A stretch of 59,270 nucleotides of DNA, taken from Pseudomonadota bacterium. Lineage in GTDB: Bacteria > Pseudomonadota > Gammaproteobacteria > UBA9339. Of this stretch, positions 1 to 7,599 are shown in pieces. The notes beneath the pieces are model-generated. The model made no database searches. It was given only the letters and a program-made list of their open reading frames with translations, and was not told where the DNA came from. Numbering within the stretch: the first letter of the stretch is position 1; every line of letters begins with the position of its first letter. The stretch covers positions 1-59,270 of the forward strand of contig JAJXWM010000010.1 of assembly GCA_021781615.1 (NCBI GenBank), written 5' to 3'. The position numbers and the translations under genes are program-made.

Positions 1-311
1 CGCTGTTTGCGAGGCGTAGGACTGGGTTTTAGATGTAGAACGACCCAAGCTCAACGAGCGTAATAAAAGATATGGGGTATGATATGGTCGAGACTTGACA
101 CCAAGAACCTCACAGATTTTGCTGAGGAAGCGTAAATTGTTACATAAACGGGGGAGAGCTCGGTACTCTCCAGTTGGGAAATAAAGTGGTAAGAAGTAAT
201 TTGTTATATATGCTACAATGCGGCGATGCTGGATGGTTACGAAAGATTTACGACAGGCCCAGATTTTTTAGGTGGGGCTACTGAAACATTTTTCTTATAG
301 GAGATTATCAG
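1..311. other. Non-coding stretch at the window edge with a short dispersed repeat
   Basis: I see no convincing gene here. The first 34 bases (CGCTGTTTGCG, six extra bases, then AGGACTGGGTTTT) match the reverse complement of 18985-19016, in the leader of icmB, so this is a short dispersed repeat. A possible -10 box (TACAAT, about 214-219) lies some 95 bases before the next gene, but I found no good -35 box with it. Confidence 0.4.
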
Positions 312-608
312 ATGAGAAACCTTACAACGAACGAGACTAGAATTTGCTGTGGCGGCACTACCAATGATGAGTGGTGTGAGTCTCCATTTCAAATCTATTA
401 CATGCATTGCGGTTACCAAGTGGCTCCCGGTGAAATGGGATGTATGAAGGTAACAGATGGTAACATATATTTATCTTCCCACAAGGGGACCGCGACTATA
501 AAACCCGGGCAAGAATATTGCTACGGCAGCCAGGAAGGTGATCTTTTTGAAATCAAGTGTACCTCTTGGGTCTATTGCGCAGGCACATTTTATGTCATAC
601 GACCATAA
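312..608 (+). CDS. Small secreted-peptide candidate with double-glycine leader
   Basis: This is a 98-residue protein that I do not recognise as a family. It has a good ribosome binding site (AGGAG, nine bases upstream). The N-terminus, L-T-T-N-E-T-R-I-C-C-G-G, fits the double-glycine leader of bacteriocin-type peptides: Leu at -12, Glu at -8, Ile at -5, Gly-Gly at -2/-1. Such leaders are normally cut by the peptidase domain of a C39 ABC transporter during export. The predicted mature part (about 83 residues) is rich in Cys, Gly, Tyr and Trp and could form disulfides. No transporter or immunity gene is visible nearby. A similar leader occurs at 12554, which supports a shared export route. The function is inference only. 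Confidence 0.55.
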   Translation: MRNLTTNETRICCGGTTNDEWCESPFQIYYMHCGYQVAPGEMGCMKVTDGNIYLSSHKGTATIKPGQEYCYGSQEGDLFEIKCTSWVYCAGTFYVIRP

Positions 609-732
609 ATTAAAATCAACCGATACAAGTTCTGGATACGCTGATAGTTAACAAATAGATGATCGTGCCATTGTTGGGATGCGAGTAGGTTATGTAGGTG
701 GGTTTAATTAATAGATATGGAGGAAAGTGAAT

Positions 733-3267
733 ATGCAACACCTTATTAGGATTACTAGATCAACTTTATTTTTATTTGTTGTCATGATTTTGTTGTCGAC
801 TAACGCTTCGTCAATCAACAAAAATCGAATCCACCAGGATGATTACATATCTCCTCTTCATGTTAGTTTAGCGGCCATTCCCCCGGTACTGAAAAGTGAG
901 ATACCGATGCGTGTAACTATACAGAGTAACGATAATGGTTACCAAGGAAAAGTATATTTATCAAGCGCTTTAGGAAAAGTTGAGCCTACATATATTGAAT
1001 TGGTAGATGGAAAGTGGACAGGAGACATAATTTTTTATGAATCAGGAAAGAATAATTATTTAACGATACTGTGGGGTGGAGATGGTAAAGTCAGGTCTGG
1101 CAATAACAAGAGCGATTCTTTTGATGTTACAGATCCATCAGGTTATATAGCTTCGGATGCTATGTTAACAGGGAAAGTAATCTCTGCTAATAGTCACCAA
1201 ATCCTTGAATCTGCTACAGTGCAGCTTTTTAACGGGGATCCCAAAAATGGTGGGCAAAAAATTTATTCTACTGTAACTGGAGATGATGGTAGCTATACGT
1301 TTAAAAATATTATCCCCGGCATTTATTACCAAGTAATTGAAAAAGCAGGGTATCAAAAGCGCTCGGAAGAAATTGCAATTGTTCCGAAAAGAACAATAAC
1401 TGGTGATCGTAGCTTGTATTGTGTATGTAACAATAAAAATAGTCTCACTCCGATTTTACTTGTTCCAGGTATTATGGGGTCACATACTGCTGGAGATTTA
1501 GATGTATATCCTCGCTTGCCTGTCGTTCCCCCTGCTTGGGATAGCGGTGGCTTGGCTCTGCTTAATCCAAGCGATTATGTGGGATGGAATACGTTAAAAG
1601 CTAGTCTTAAGAATCTGGGTTACGTAGAAGGGTGTACTCTTATTGATGTGCCTTACGATTGGTCTTTGTTCATCACTGATGCTCGTAATCAATACTTAGT
1701 TCCGTGGATAGACCAGGCTAAGCTATTGTCTGGTAGTAATAAAGTTGATATAGTGGCTCATAGTATGGGTGGCTTGCTAACACGCTCCTATGTACAATCA
1801 GAAAACTATATTGATGATGTAAGAAAATTTGCTGTTGTTGGTACTCCAAACAAAGGTGCCGATCTTGCTTATTATCTGTGGGAAGGAGGAGACCCAATTA
1901 CCGCAGATAATACTCAACCCCCTTCTTTGCTTGGGGAATATTTTTATTCAAATACCTTAGATTATTACTATATTGACAGACATTCTGATCAAATTTGTCA
2001 GTTTGATACTTATACACCAATTAGCTGCGATAATGATAAAGTATACGATTTCTTACACTACAAGGTACCATCAACTGGCCAGCTGATGCCGATATTTAAC
2101 TCTTCGCTTATAAAATATGGGAAAAATATCCCGATATTACAGGAAGAAAATACCTTATTAAAAGCGCTAAGCAGTAATCCAGTTTGCTATAACCCCAAAG
2201 GATGTGTAGATCCATTTGGTAATAATTATTCTTTTGCGGCTCCAGAAAATATTTTTACCAAGGATTCCACCATTACCCATAAAGTAAATACTATGCTGTT
2301 TATTGGAATTACCACGGCACCACCGAAGGATACAATACAATCGATCTATGTTGAACCACAGCCTCCTTATTATAAGGGATCCACTTATAAAGATGGGATA
2401 CCTCAAGGAACAGCATTTTTGGGTAATTATGGTGATGGTGTAGTTCTAGTTGATAGCGTACGTTTTGATGAAGCATTCCAAAAAAAATTAGATTACGCAT
2501 TTAGATCTGTGGGGCACAGCAGCCTAATTTCTACTTTTACACCAGATATCGTAGAATTTATTACTAGATCATCTCATAAGGTGCAGGTTGAGCGACAGGC
2601 ACAACCCAAAGTTCTGGCTATTAGTATTATGGGAAGAATGCAACCCGATCTTATTTCAATAATAGACCCGAAGGGCCATCCAATAAACTACTTGGCGGAC
2701 AGTTCTGTAAAAAGATTTTTTAAAGCAGACCGCGCGAGTTTAGAAATAGAAAATCCAGCAGATGGTAATTATAAGATTCTGCTAAATTCTCCATACAATG
2801 AGGATTATGAATTATCGGTGTTATACCATAATAACGATAGCAACAAATTATTTGCACGGAGATATTATGGGTATTTTGATAATTCATCAAAAGAATTTTC
2901 CTTTACTATAAACAGTGATTATTCTGATCAACCAATATCTTTTGATAGGTCTTTTTATACACCAAGTAACTTGAAATTAAGCAATGTGGCCAATAAAATA
3001 CAATTGACCTGGCAAGATAATACCGGCGATGCAAATCAGGATATTGATCACTATGAAATCTATTATAAACCGGATAGTAAGCCATATATGCGGTTACTTA
3101 CGCAAATAAAAACAAAAAAGTATTTAACTAAGCATGATTGGCAAGACGCGACTACAAATACATATGCAGTGCGAGCGATATTAAAAAATGGCGCAAGCAC
3201 TTTTTTATCGCCGCTGGCTTTCTTTATTCCAGCAAGCAGTCATGGACCCCAAAATTTAGACCCATAA
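733..3267 (+). CDS. Secreted LCAT-like alpha/beta-hydrolase (lipase/acyltransferase) with CarboxypepD_reg-like and FN3-like domains
   Basis: An exported protein of 844 residues, starting at ATG 733, which lies eight bases after GGAGGA; the in-frame GTG at 727 is too close to that site. A signal peptide fills residues 1-27. About residues 145-215 resemble a carboxypeptidase-regulatory-like beta domain. The catalytic domain (about 238-610) has the lipase oxyanion region LLVPGIMGS, the PYDW motif typical of LCAT/PDAT enzymes, the nucleophile elbow AHSMGG (Ser near 344), VGTPNKGA, and plausible Asp (GDGVVLVDS) and His (GHSS) partners. Residues about 743-835 look like a fibronectin type III domain. 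It probably cleaves or transfers acyl chains of lipids outside the cytoplasm. The substrate is unknown. A role on host membranes is inference. Confidence 0.8.
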   Translation: MQHLIRITRSTLFLFVVMILLSTNASSINKNRIHQDDYISPLHVSLAAIPPVLKSEIPMRVTIQSNDNGYQGKVYLSSALGKVEPTYIELVDGKWTGDIIFYESGKNNYLTILWGGDGKVRSGNNKSDSFDVTDPSGYIASDAMLTGKVISANSHQILESATVQLFNGDPKNGGQKIYSTVTGDDGSYTFKNIIPGIYYQVIEKAGYQKRSEEIAIVPKRTITGDRSLYCVCNNKNSLTPILLVPGIMGSHTAGDLDVYPRLPVVPPAWDSGGLALLNPSDYVGWNTLKASLKNLGYVEGCTLIDVPYDWSLFITDARNQYLVPWIDQAKLLSGSNKVDIVAHSMGGLLTRSYVQSENYIDDVRKFAVVGTPNKGADLAYYLWEGGDPITADNTQPPSLLGEYFYSNTLDYYYIDRHSDQICQFDTYTPISCDNDKVYDFLHYKVPSTGQLMPIFNSSLIKYGKNIPILQEENTLLKALSSNPVCYNPKGCVDPFGNNYSFAAPENIFTKDSTITHKVNTMLFIGITTAPPKDTIQSIYVEPQPPYYKGSTYKDGIPQGTAFLGNYGDGVVLVDSVRFDEAFQKKLDYAFRSVGHSSLISTFTPDIVEFITRSSHKVQVERQAQPKVLAISIMGRMQPDLISIIDPKGHPINYLADSSVKRFFKADRASLEIENPADGNYKILLNSPYNEDYELSVLYHNNDSNKLFARRYYGYFDNSSKEFSFTINSDYSDQPISFDRSFYTPSNLKLSNVANKIQLTWQDNTGDANQDIDHYEIYYKPDSKPYMRLLTQIKTKKYLTKHDWQDATTNTYAVRAILKNGASTFLSPLAFFIPASSHGPQNLDP

Positions 3268-3383
3268 TTAAGAGTAAAATGAGATATAATACTCCCTAAA
3301 TTTTTTGAGGAAAAAACGAGGTCGGAAGTCATGACTTGTAAAATTGTTTAATGTGCTGAAACTAGTATGGAATGGAGTAACAT

Positions 3384-4277
3384 ATGATGATATTTTTAAC
3401 GCAACTAAAGTTTTTACCTATAAAAATTGGAACTGCCAAGGTCAAGAAAAATTTAATAGTGCCTATGGTTTTTTCAATTTTCAGTGTAACCCATTGTTAT
3501 GGGGTAACTGTGGGCGAAGTATATGGAGGTGGTACAGTGTTTTGTGTAAGCCAAACAGCAGATACAACTCAATGTGTGACCACAGGAAGTGGTAATTATG
3601 GCTTGATTATGGCAAACCAAGATCAAGTTAATTACGATACTAACGCTAAACACGGTGTCACTTGGTCTAGCATATCTTCCTATACCTGGGCTACTTCAGC
3701 TGATAGTGGTGCAGCTAATACTGCTATTATTATAGCTGCGCTTCCTAGTGATACTCCAAGCAGCAATGCAGCTTGGGTCTGCCATAATTATAGAGATCCA
3801 ATAGAACAACATAATGACTGGTACTTACCAGCCAAAAATGAATTAAATAAAATGTATATTTATGCCAAGACAAACAATTTAATTGGGAAGGGTTGCACTG
3901 GTAGTATAGTTAGTGGGGCGCAATGTTTGGTGGGCGGTTATAATGATTATAAGGTATATTGGAGCTCTACCGAGTATTCTGGTCGCCCCAACCAAGACGC
4001 GTGGGATCAGGGCTTTGGTACTGGTGGTCAGGGTAGCCGCCATAAGGTTGCCAATTACTTCGGGGTGCGTGCCATTCGGGCTTTTAATAATTTACCAATT
4101 GAGTCATTTAGCGGTTCTTCATCATCACAAATGCTAGGAATTTCTAGCGATGAGGAGGTGATATCTAGTTCGTATAAACATGAGACCAGCTCAAGTTACG
4201 AATCTGTTTCTTCCGAAGCTGTTTCGTTGGGCGCCGCGGGAGTAACGGTTTTGGGTGCTCTTTTAGCAAATCACTAG
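3384..4277 (+). CDS. Secreted DUF1566 / Lcl C-terminal-like protein
   Basis: A 297-residue protein. A GGAG box seven bases before ATG 3384 supports this start, and a long signal sequence (basic, then hydrophobic, ending ...VTHCYG) covers residues 1-40. The middle carries the hallmarks of the DUF1566/Lcl_C fold: DWYLPAKNEL, YWSSTEYSG and the terminal GVRAIRAF. This domain is found in surface or secreted proteins, including the C-terminal half of the Legionella collagen-like adhesin Lcl, which binds glycosaminoglycans. No collagen-like repeat is present here. The last 60 residues are Ser-rich and end in a hydrophobic stretch (AAGVTVLGALLAN) that might anchor the protein. An adhesin-like role is inference. 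Confidence 0.75.
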   Translation: MMIFLTQLKFLPIKIGTAKVKKNLIVPMVFSIFSVTHCYGVTVGEVYGGGTVFCVSQTADTTQCVTTGSGNYGLIMANQDQVNYDTNAKHGVTWSSISSYTWATSADSGAANTAIIIAALPSDTPSSNAAWVCHNYRDPIEQHNDWYLPAKNELNKMYIYAKTNNLIGKGCTGSIVSGAQCLVGGYNDYKVYWSSTEYSGRPNQDAWDQGFGTGGQGSRHKVANYFGVRAIRAFNNLPIESFSGSSSSQMLGISSDEEVISSSYKHETSSSYESVSSEAVSLGAAGVTVLGALLANH

Positions 4278-4282
4278 CCTTA

Positions 4283-4660
4283 TGAATTAAGCTTTGCAGT
4301 TGTAGGACGGACAAAAAATATGTTGTCAGTATCCAGCTTTCACCTTCGTGCCTACTTAGATTCACCATACCTTCCTATCTATCTCCGACCAGCAAGACAT
4401 TACTCCCGCCTTTAGATACAGCACCCCTCATTCGAATGCCGGAGGGACTTTAACCCTCATGATTAATGCGCTGCCCCGCGCACACTACAGCTGACTCCGC
4501 CATCCATAAATCCATCCTCGAAAGTCTTACGGTTTAAGCCGCTTGTACTTCGCCTACTACATTCCTTGTAGAAACTTATGGACTTCCCAAGTTCCTGAAC
4601 TCATCTCTATTGGCTCGCTGACGCCCGTGACCCCGGTGAGAAAGAATTCGCAGCTCCCAT
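4283..4660 (-). other. GC-rich conserved-looking non-coding block, possible group II intron-type RNA fragment
   Basis: Read on the minus strand, this block has the flavour of group II intron domain I RNA: GGGTTAAAGTCCCTCC, then AAAGGCGGGAGTAATGTC and several short self-complementary stretches. Its base composition differs from the AT-rich flanks. No reverse transcriptase gene is present, so if it is an intron it is a remnant. I am not sure of this assignment. A covariance-model search for group II intron domains would decide it. Confidence 0.25.
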
Positions 4661-4980
4661 GATAAAAAACAATTATCCTAAAAGTATCAGTGAAATACAG
4701 TAATTTTTAAATCCAGCAGCTTTTGATGCCAAATAAATATTTTATATTAATTTAAAATCAACAGGCCCTATTATTTTATTTTAAAATTCATATGCAAATT
4801 CAAAATATGTTAGTAACATGCAAATTCAAAATATTGAATCGCGCTGAAGTATGTGATACCGTTTTGGGGTATTTGGGGTAATTACTGACCTGATAGCCAC
4901 AAGCGGTTGCTTGCGTTTTGGATAGATAAAAATCTATAGTACGTAGGCTAAAGCCTGGACCACCGATCAGTGGTCCATGT

Positions 4981-5079
4981 GGGGCTGTAGCTCGGTTGGG
5001 CAAGGCGGAGTTTTCGAAAAACGAAGTTTTTCGCCGCCGAGCGACCGACAGGAACTATCGGGCCGGGTCGATCCACCAT
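4981..5079 (+). other. tRNA-Ala-like element with a hairpin replacing the anticodon arm
   Basis: The first 20 bases (GGGGCTGTAGCTCGGTTGGG) match the 5' end of the intact tRNA-Ala at 5127 except for one base, and the end (GGTCGATCCACCA) recalls a T-arm plus CCA. Between them is GGCGG...CCGCC enclosing a perfect 8-bp stem (CGAAAAAC-GAA-GTTTTTCG), with no usable anticodon loop. It is therefore probably a tRNA pseudogene or a tRNA-derived structured element, perhaps left by an integration event. Confidence 0.4.
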
Positions 5080-5126
5080 GGATGGGTACCTGGCAATAAA
5101 GATTTTGCTGAATAAAAGTTTTGTGT

Positions 5127-5202
<76 letters not shown>

Positions 5203-5224
5203 TTTTATTTAATAAGTTATAATC

Positions 5225-5794
5225 ATGAGAATAATCCTCGGCTCCAAATCACCAGGCCGCAAGCGGCTTTTAACCAAAATGGGTTATAAGTTTTCCGTAA
5301 TGGACCCTAATATCGATGAAAAATCGCTCCGCCATAAAGATCCCAAAAAGCTGGTTCTAGCACTGGCTCGCGCTAAAGCAGCCGCTCTTCTACCTAAAAT
5401 CAAAAAATCAGCAATCCTAATAACCGCCGACCAGGTGGTTTTATGTAACAAAAAAATCCTCGAAAAACCTAAAACCAAGACTGAAGCTCGCCGTTTTTTA
5501 AAGATGTACGCAAAATATCCAGCAAAAACCATAACTGCTATTGCCGTCACTAACACTGCAAGCGAAAAACAAAAGGTTGGAGTTAGTACCGCTTCCATTT
5601 GGTTTCATCCACTCCCAAAAACAGTAATTAGCAAACTCCTAAAACAAGAAGTTACTCTATCATGCGCCGGCGGCTTTACTATTGAGGGACCAATTTTGAG
5701 AAGATATATTGCAAAAATTAGAGGAACCGAAGACAGTATCACTGGTCTATCGATAAAACTGACCGAAAAACTGCTGGCGAAGGTGGCACAATAA
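5225..5794 (+). CDS. Maf-like nucleotide pyrophosphatase
   Basis: A 189-residue protein of the Maf/HAM1 fold. Maf proteins hydrolyse non-canonical nucleoside triphosphates (dTTP/UTP or modified pyrimidines) to the monophosphate plus pyrophosphate. Visible family motifs are the N-terminal ILGSKSPGRKRLL (phosphate-binding S-x-S-P-R-R-like loop), TADQVVL (the usual catalytic T-D-T-V-V region, here with Gln), CAGGFTIEG and the C-terminal GTEDSITGLS. The length is usual for the family. The Thr-to-Gln change in the active-site strand and the lysine-rich sequence suggest a divergent subgroup, so substrate preference is uncertain. It sits alone between two tRNA genes. Confidence 0.8.
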   Translation: MRIILGSKSPGRKRLLTKMGYKFSVMDPNIDEKSLRHKDPKKLVLALARAKAAALLPKIKKSAILITADQVVLCNKKILEKPKTKTEARRFLKMYAKYPAKTITAIAVTNTASEKQKVGVSTASIWFHPLPKTVISKLLKQEVTLSCAGGFTIEGPILRRYIAKIRGTEDSITGLSIKLTEKLLAKVAQ

Positions 5795-5925
5795 CTGGAA
5801 TAAGCAAAAAACTGATTTTTTACAAGGCAAAAGGCATTGTTGCTCAGAACTACCACTACGTAGATCAACAACATGGTTTTTATAATTTTTAATGATAGAA
5901 TGAGCCTTGCTGATTAATAAATTAA

Positions 5926-6002
5926 GCCCCGGTGGCACAGATGGATAGCGCAGTCCCCTCCTAAGGGACAGGTCGGAGGTTCAACTCCTCTCCGGGGCGC
6001 CA
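5926..6002 (+). tRNA. tRNA-Arg (anticodon CCT)
   Basis: A 77-base cloverleaf with encoded CCA. The acceptor stem GCCCCGG/CCGGGGC pairs perfectly. The anticodon stem GTCCC/GGGAC closes the loop CTCCTAA with anticodon CCT, which reads AGG. The T-arm is GGAGG/CCTCT with loop TTCAACT. A copy of a dispersed hairpin repeat begins almost immediately downstream. Confidence 0.93.
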
Positions 6003-6008
6003 ATCAAT

Positions 6009-6098
6009 TTTTTGACTGCGCCCGGGGCATGAACCCCGCCCCCTTGGCAATCCCCCATCGCTTTGTTCACGCGCAAAGACCGCGGGGAGTAAATTTTA
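6009..6098. repeat. Dispersed two-hairpin repeat, copy 1
   Basis: About 90 bases shared with 12343-12432 and 46355-46440. The conserved core is TTGGCAATCCCCCATCG followed by CTTTGTTC. It is flanked by two GC-rich hairpins (a CCCGGGGC/GGGG-type stem and CGCGCAAAGACCGCGGGG). It lies directly after tRNA-Arg. Confidence 0.7.
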
Positions 6099-6176
6099 AC
6101 CATAAAAGATTAGCTAAAAGAACATAGCTTCATTCAATAGGCAGTGATATAATTTTTAACATTGAAAATACCATTT

Positions 6177-6665
6177 ATGAAGTATATGGAAAGACTAACT
6201 AAAAAAGAAGGGTTTACAATATTAGAATTAGTAATGGTAATAGTTATATTGGGCATATTAGCCGCAGCTATTTCTTTTAAATGGTCTAAATCAACATTTG
6301 GGCTCTCTACTCAAGCAGAATTACTTGTTAATGATCTTAGATATACTCAAAATTTATCGATGAGCAGAAATAAGCAATTTAGCTGGGAAAAAACCTCAGC
6401 AAACACCTATACAATTAAAGATGATGACAACAACGCAGTACTAAATTCAATAAACTTGGCAACAACAACCTTAGCTCCTGATATCACTTTTGGTGGAACT
6501 GTGACTTACAACAAAATCACTTTTGATACCAAAGGGGTACCTTATAATGGCACTGTTACATCGCCTGTCGCACTCACCAGCAATGCCACTATACCGCTAG
6601 TTATGAACGGCAAATCCATAAACGTCATCATTGAACCAGAAACGGGAAGAATATACATACAATGA
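6177..6665 (+). CDS. Type IV pilin-like protein (minor pseudopilin, GspH/FimT/MshC-like)
   Basis: About 162 residues. The N-terminus KKEG^FTILELVMVIVILG is a type III (prepilin) signal, cut after Gly by a prepilin peptidase such as PilD, with Glu at +5 of the mature protein and a long hydrophobic helix. The small globular part fits FimT/GspH-type minor pilins. The start is uncertain: ATG 6177 was chosen, TTG 6162 and ATG 6186 are in frame, and none has a strong ribosome binding site. It is the first of four pilin-like genes that overlap or nearly touch, so they are probably one operon. Confidence 0.8.
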   Translation: MKYMERLTKKEGFTILELVMVIVILGILAAAISFKWSKSTFGLSTQAELLVNDLRYTQNLSMSRNKQFSWEKTSANTYTIKDDDNNAVLNSINLATTTLAPDITFGGTVTYNKITFDTKGVPYNGTVTSPVALTSNATIPLVMNGKSINVIIEPETGRIYIQ

Positions 6666-7069
6666 AAAAGAAACGTGGCTTTACCTTAATGGAGTTAATA
6701 ATTTTTATTGTAATTTCGGGAATAATTGCAAACACGATTGCCATGTCTTATAGCACAATTTTTGGAAGAAGGATGGCACCATCATCATCAATTGTTGGCC
6801 AACAAACAATCATTTCACAAGCTGCCATACGATGCATGGAGGGGTTTTTAGGACAGCGTGCTATAAAAAATTTTGCCAGCATTCAAACCGGAACCACTCT
6901 CCATACTCTCTGTGCCGCACCCGCCGGAGCAACATATAGTATCAGCAGCAATGTAACTGACTATACTTTGGATGGCGCAACAAAATATAAAAAAATAGAC
7001 ATCAGTTTAAAAGAAATCAGCACTGGCAAAACTGTCACCACCCTATCAACTATTATTGCAGATTACTAA
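6662..7069 (+). CDS. Type IV pilin-like protein (minor pilin, second in cluster)
   Basis: 135 residues, starting with an ATGA overlap on the stop codon of the previous gene, which indicates translational coupling. The prepilin signal KKKRG^FTLMELIIFIVISG has the required Glu5. The rest is a short globular domain that I cannot assign to one minor-pilin class; the position suggests an MshD/GspI-like role. Such proteins form the tip or priming complex of type IV pili or type II secretion pseudopili. Confidence 0.8.
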   Translation: MKKKRGFTLMELIIFIVISGIIANTIAMSYSTIFGRRMAPSSSIVGQQTIISQAAIRCMEGFLGQRAIKNFASIQTGTTLHTLCAAPAGATYSISSNVTDYTLDGATKYKKIDISLKEISTGKTVTTLSTIIADY

Positions 7070-7071
7070 AT

Positions 7072-7599
7072 ATGCAAAAATATCAACGACAATTTGGTTT
7101 TACGCTAATAGAGCTGATCATCGTAATAGTGCTGTTAGGAATTTTGGCAGCTGGTTCCTCCAATATGCTCTATGCCGGCTTTAACTCTTTTATCACCGAA
7201 AAAAGTATACTTAATGCCAATTGGCAAGCTAGCTCAACCTTAGAGCGGATGACGCGCGACTTACGAGCGGTTCGTTCTAAAGGTGATATCTTATCTGCCA
7301 CCGCCACCAATTTTAAATTTATAAACTTGGATGGTGAAACAATTGAATATAACTTTAGTAGTACAGAAATAAAACGTACTAGAAGTACTGCTACTGCTGC
7401 TGGTACGGCCAGAACTCTTGCTAATAATGTTACAAACCTTGAATTTGAATATTATAATAAAGATGGTGAAAAGCTTCCATCACCGGTAACAGCAGATATT
7501 GAAAAAATTTGTTACATTGGGATAACCCTCAGTTTGACCTATAACAATATAACATTTACAACAACAACAGCATCTTATTTATGGACCATAACAGCATGA
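7072..7599 (+). CDS. Type IV pilin-like protein (MshO/PilW/GspJ-like)
   Basis: 175 residues. The prepilin signal RQFG^FTLIELIIVIVLLG is followed by a segment with STLERMTRDLRAVR. That matches the R-x-x-R-D-L-R region seen after the first helix in MshO, PilW and GspJ-type minor pilins. Cleavage by prepilin peptidase and incorporation at the pilus tip are family knowledge. It follows the previous gene after two bases and overlaps the next. Confidence 0.8.
   Translation: MQKYQRQFGFTLIELIIVIVLLGILAAGSSNMLYAGFNSFITEKSILNANWQASSTLERMTRDLRAVRSKGDILSATATNFKFINLDGETIEYNFSSTEIKRTRSTATAAGTARTLANNVTNLEFEYYNKDGEKLPSPVTADIEKICYIGITLSLTYNNITFTTTTASYLWTITA

Larger units (their letters stand above)
4278..5126. 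other. 849-base gene-free region: structured GC-richer block, direct repeat, tRNA-like element
   Basis: I see no credible coding region. About 4283-4660 is clearly GC-richer than its surroundings and is described separately. Positions 4794-4811 and 4820-4837 carry a direct repeat (ATGCAAATTCAAAATAT with minor changes). Positions 4957-4978 form an 8-bp perfect hairpin (TGGACCAC, loop CGATCA, GTGGTCCA), just before a tRNA-like sequence. The rest is AT-rich and featureless to me. Confidence 0.5.

Noticed and set aside
3344..3595. 83-codon frame overlapping the start of the DUF1566 gene
   Set aside because: The longer frame at 3384 has a ribosome binding site, a signal peptide and the family motifs.
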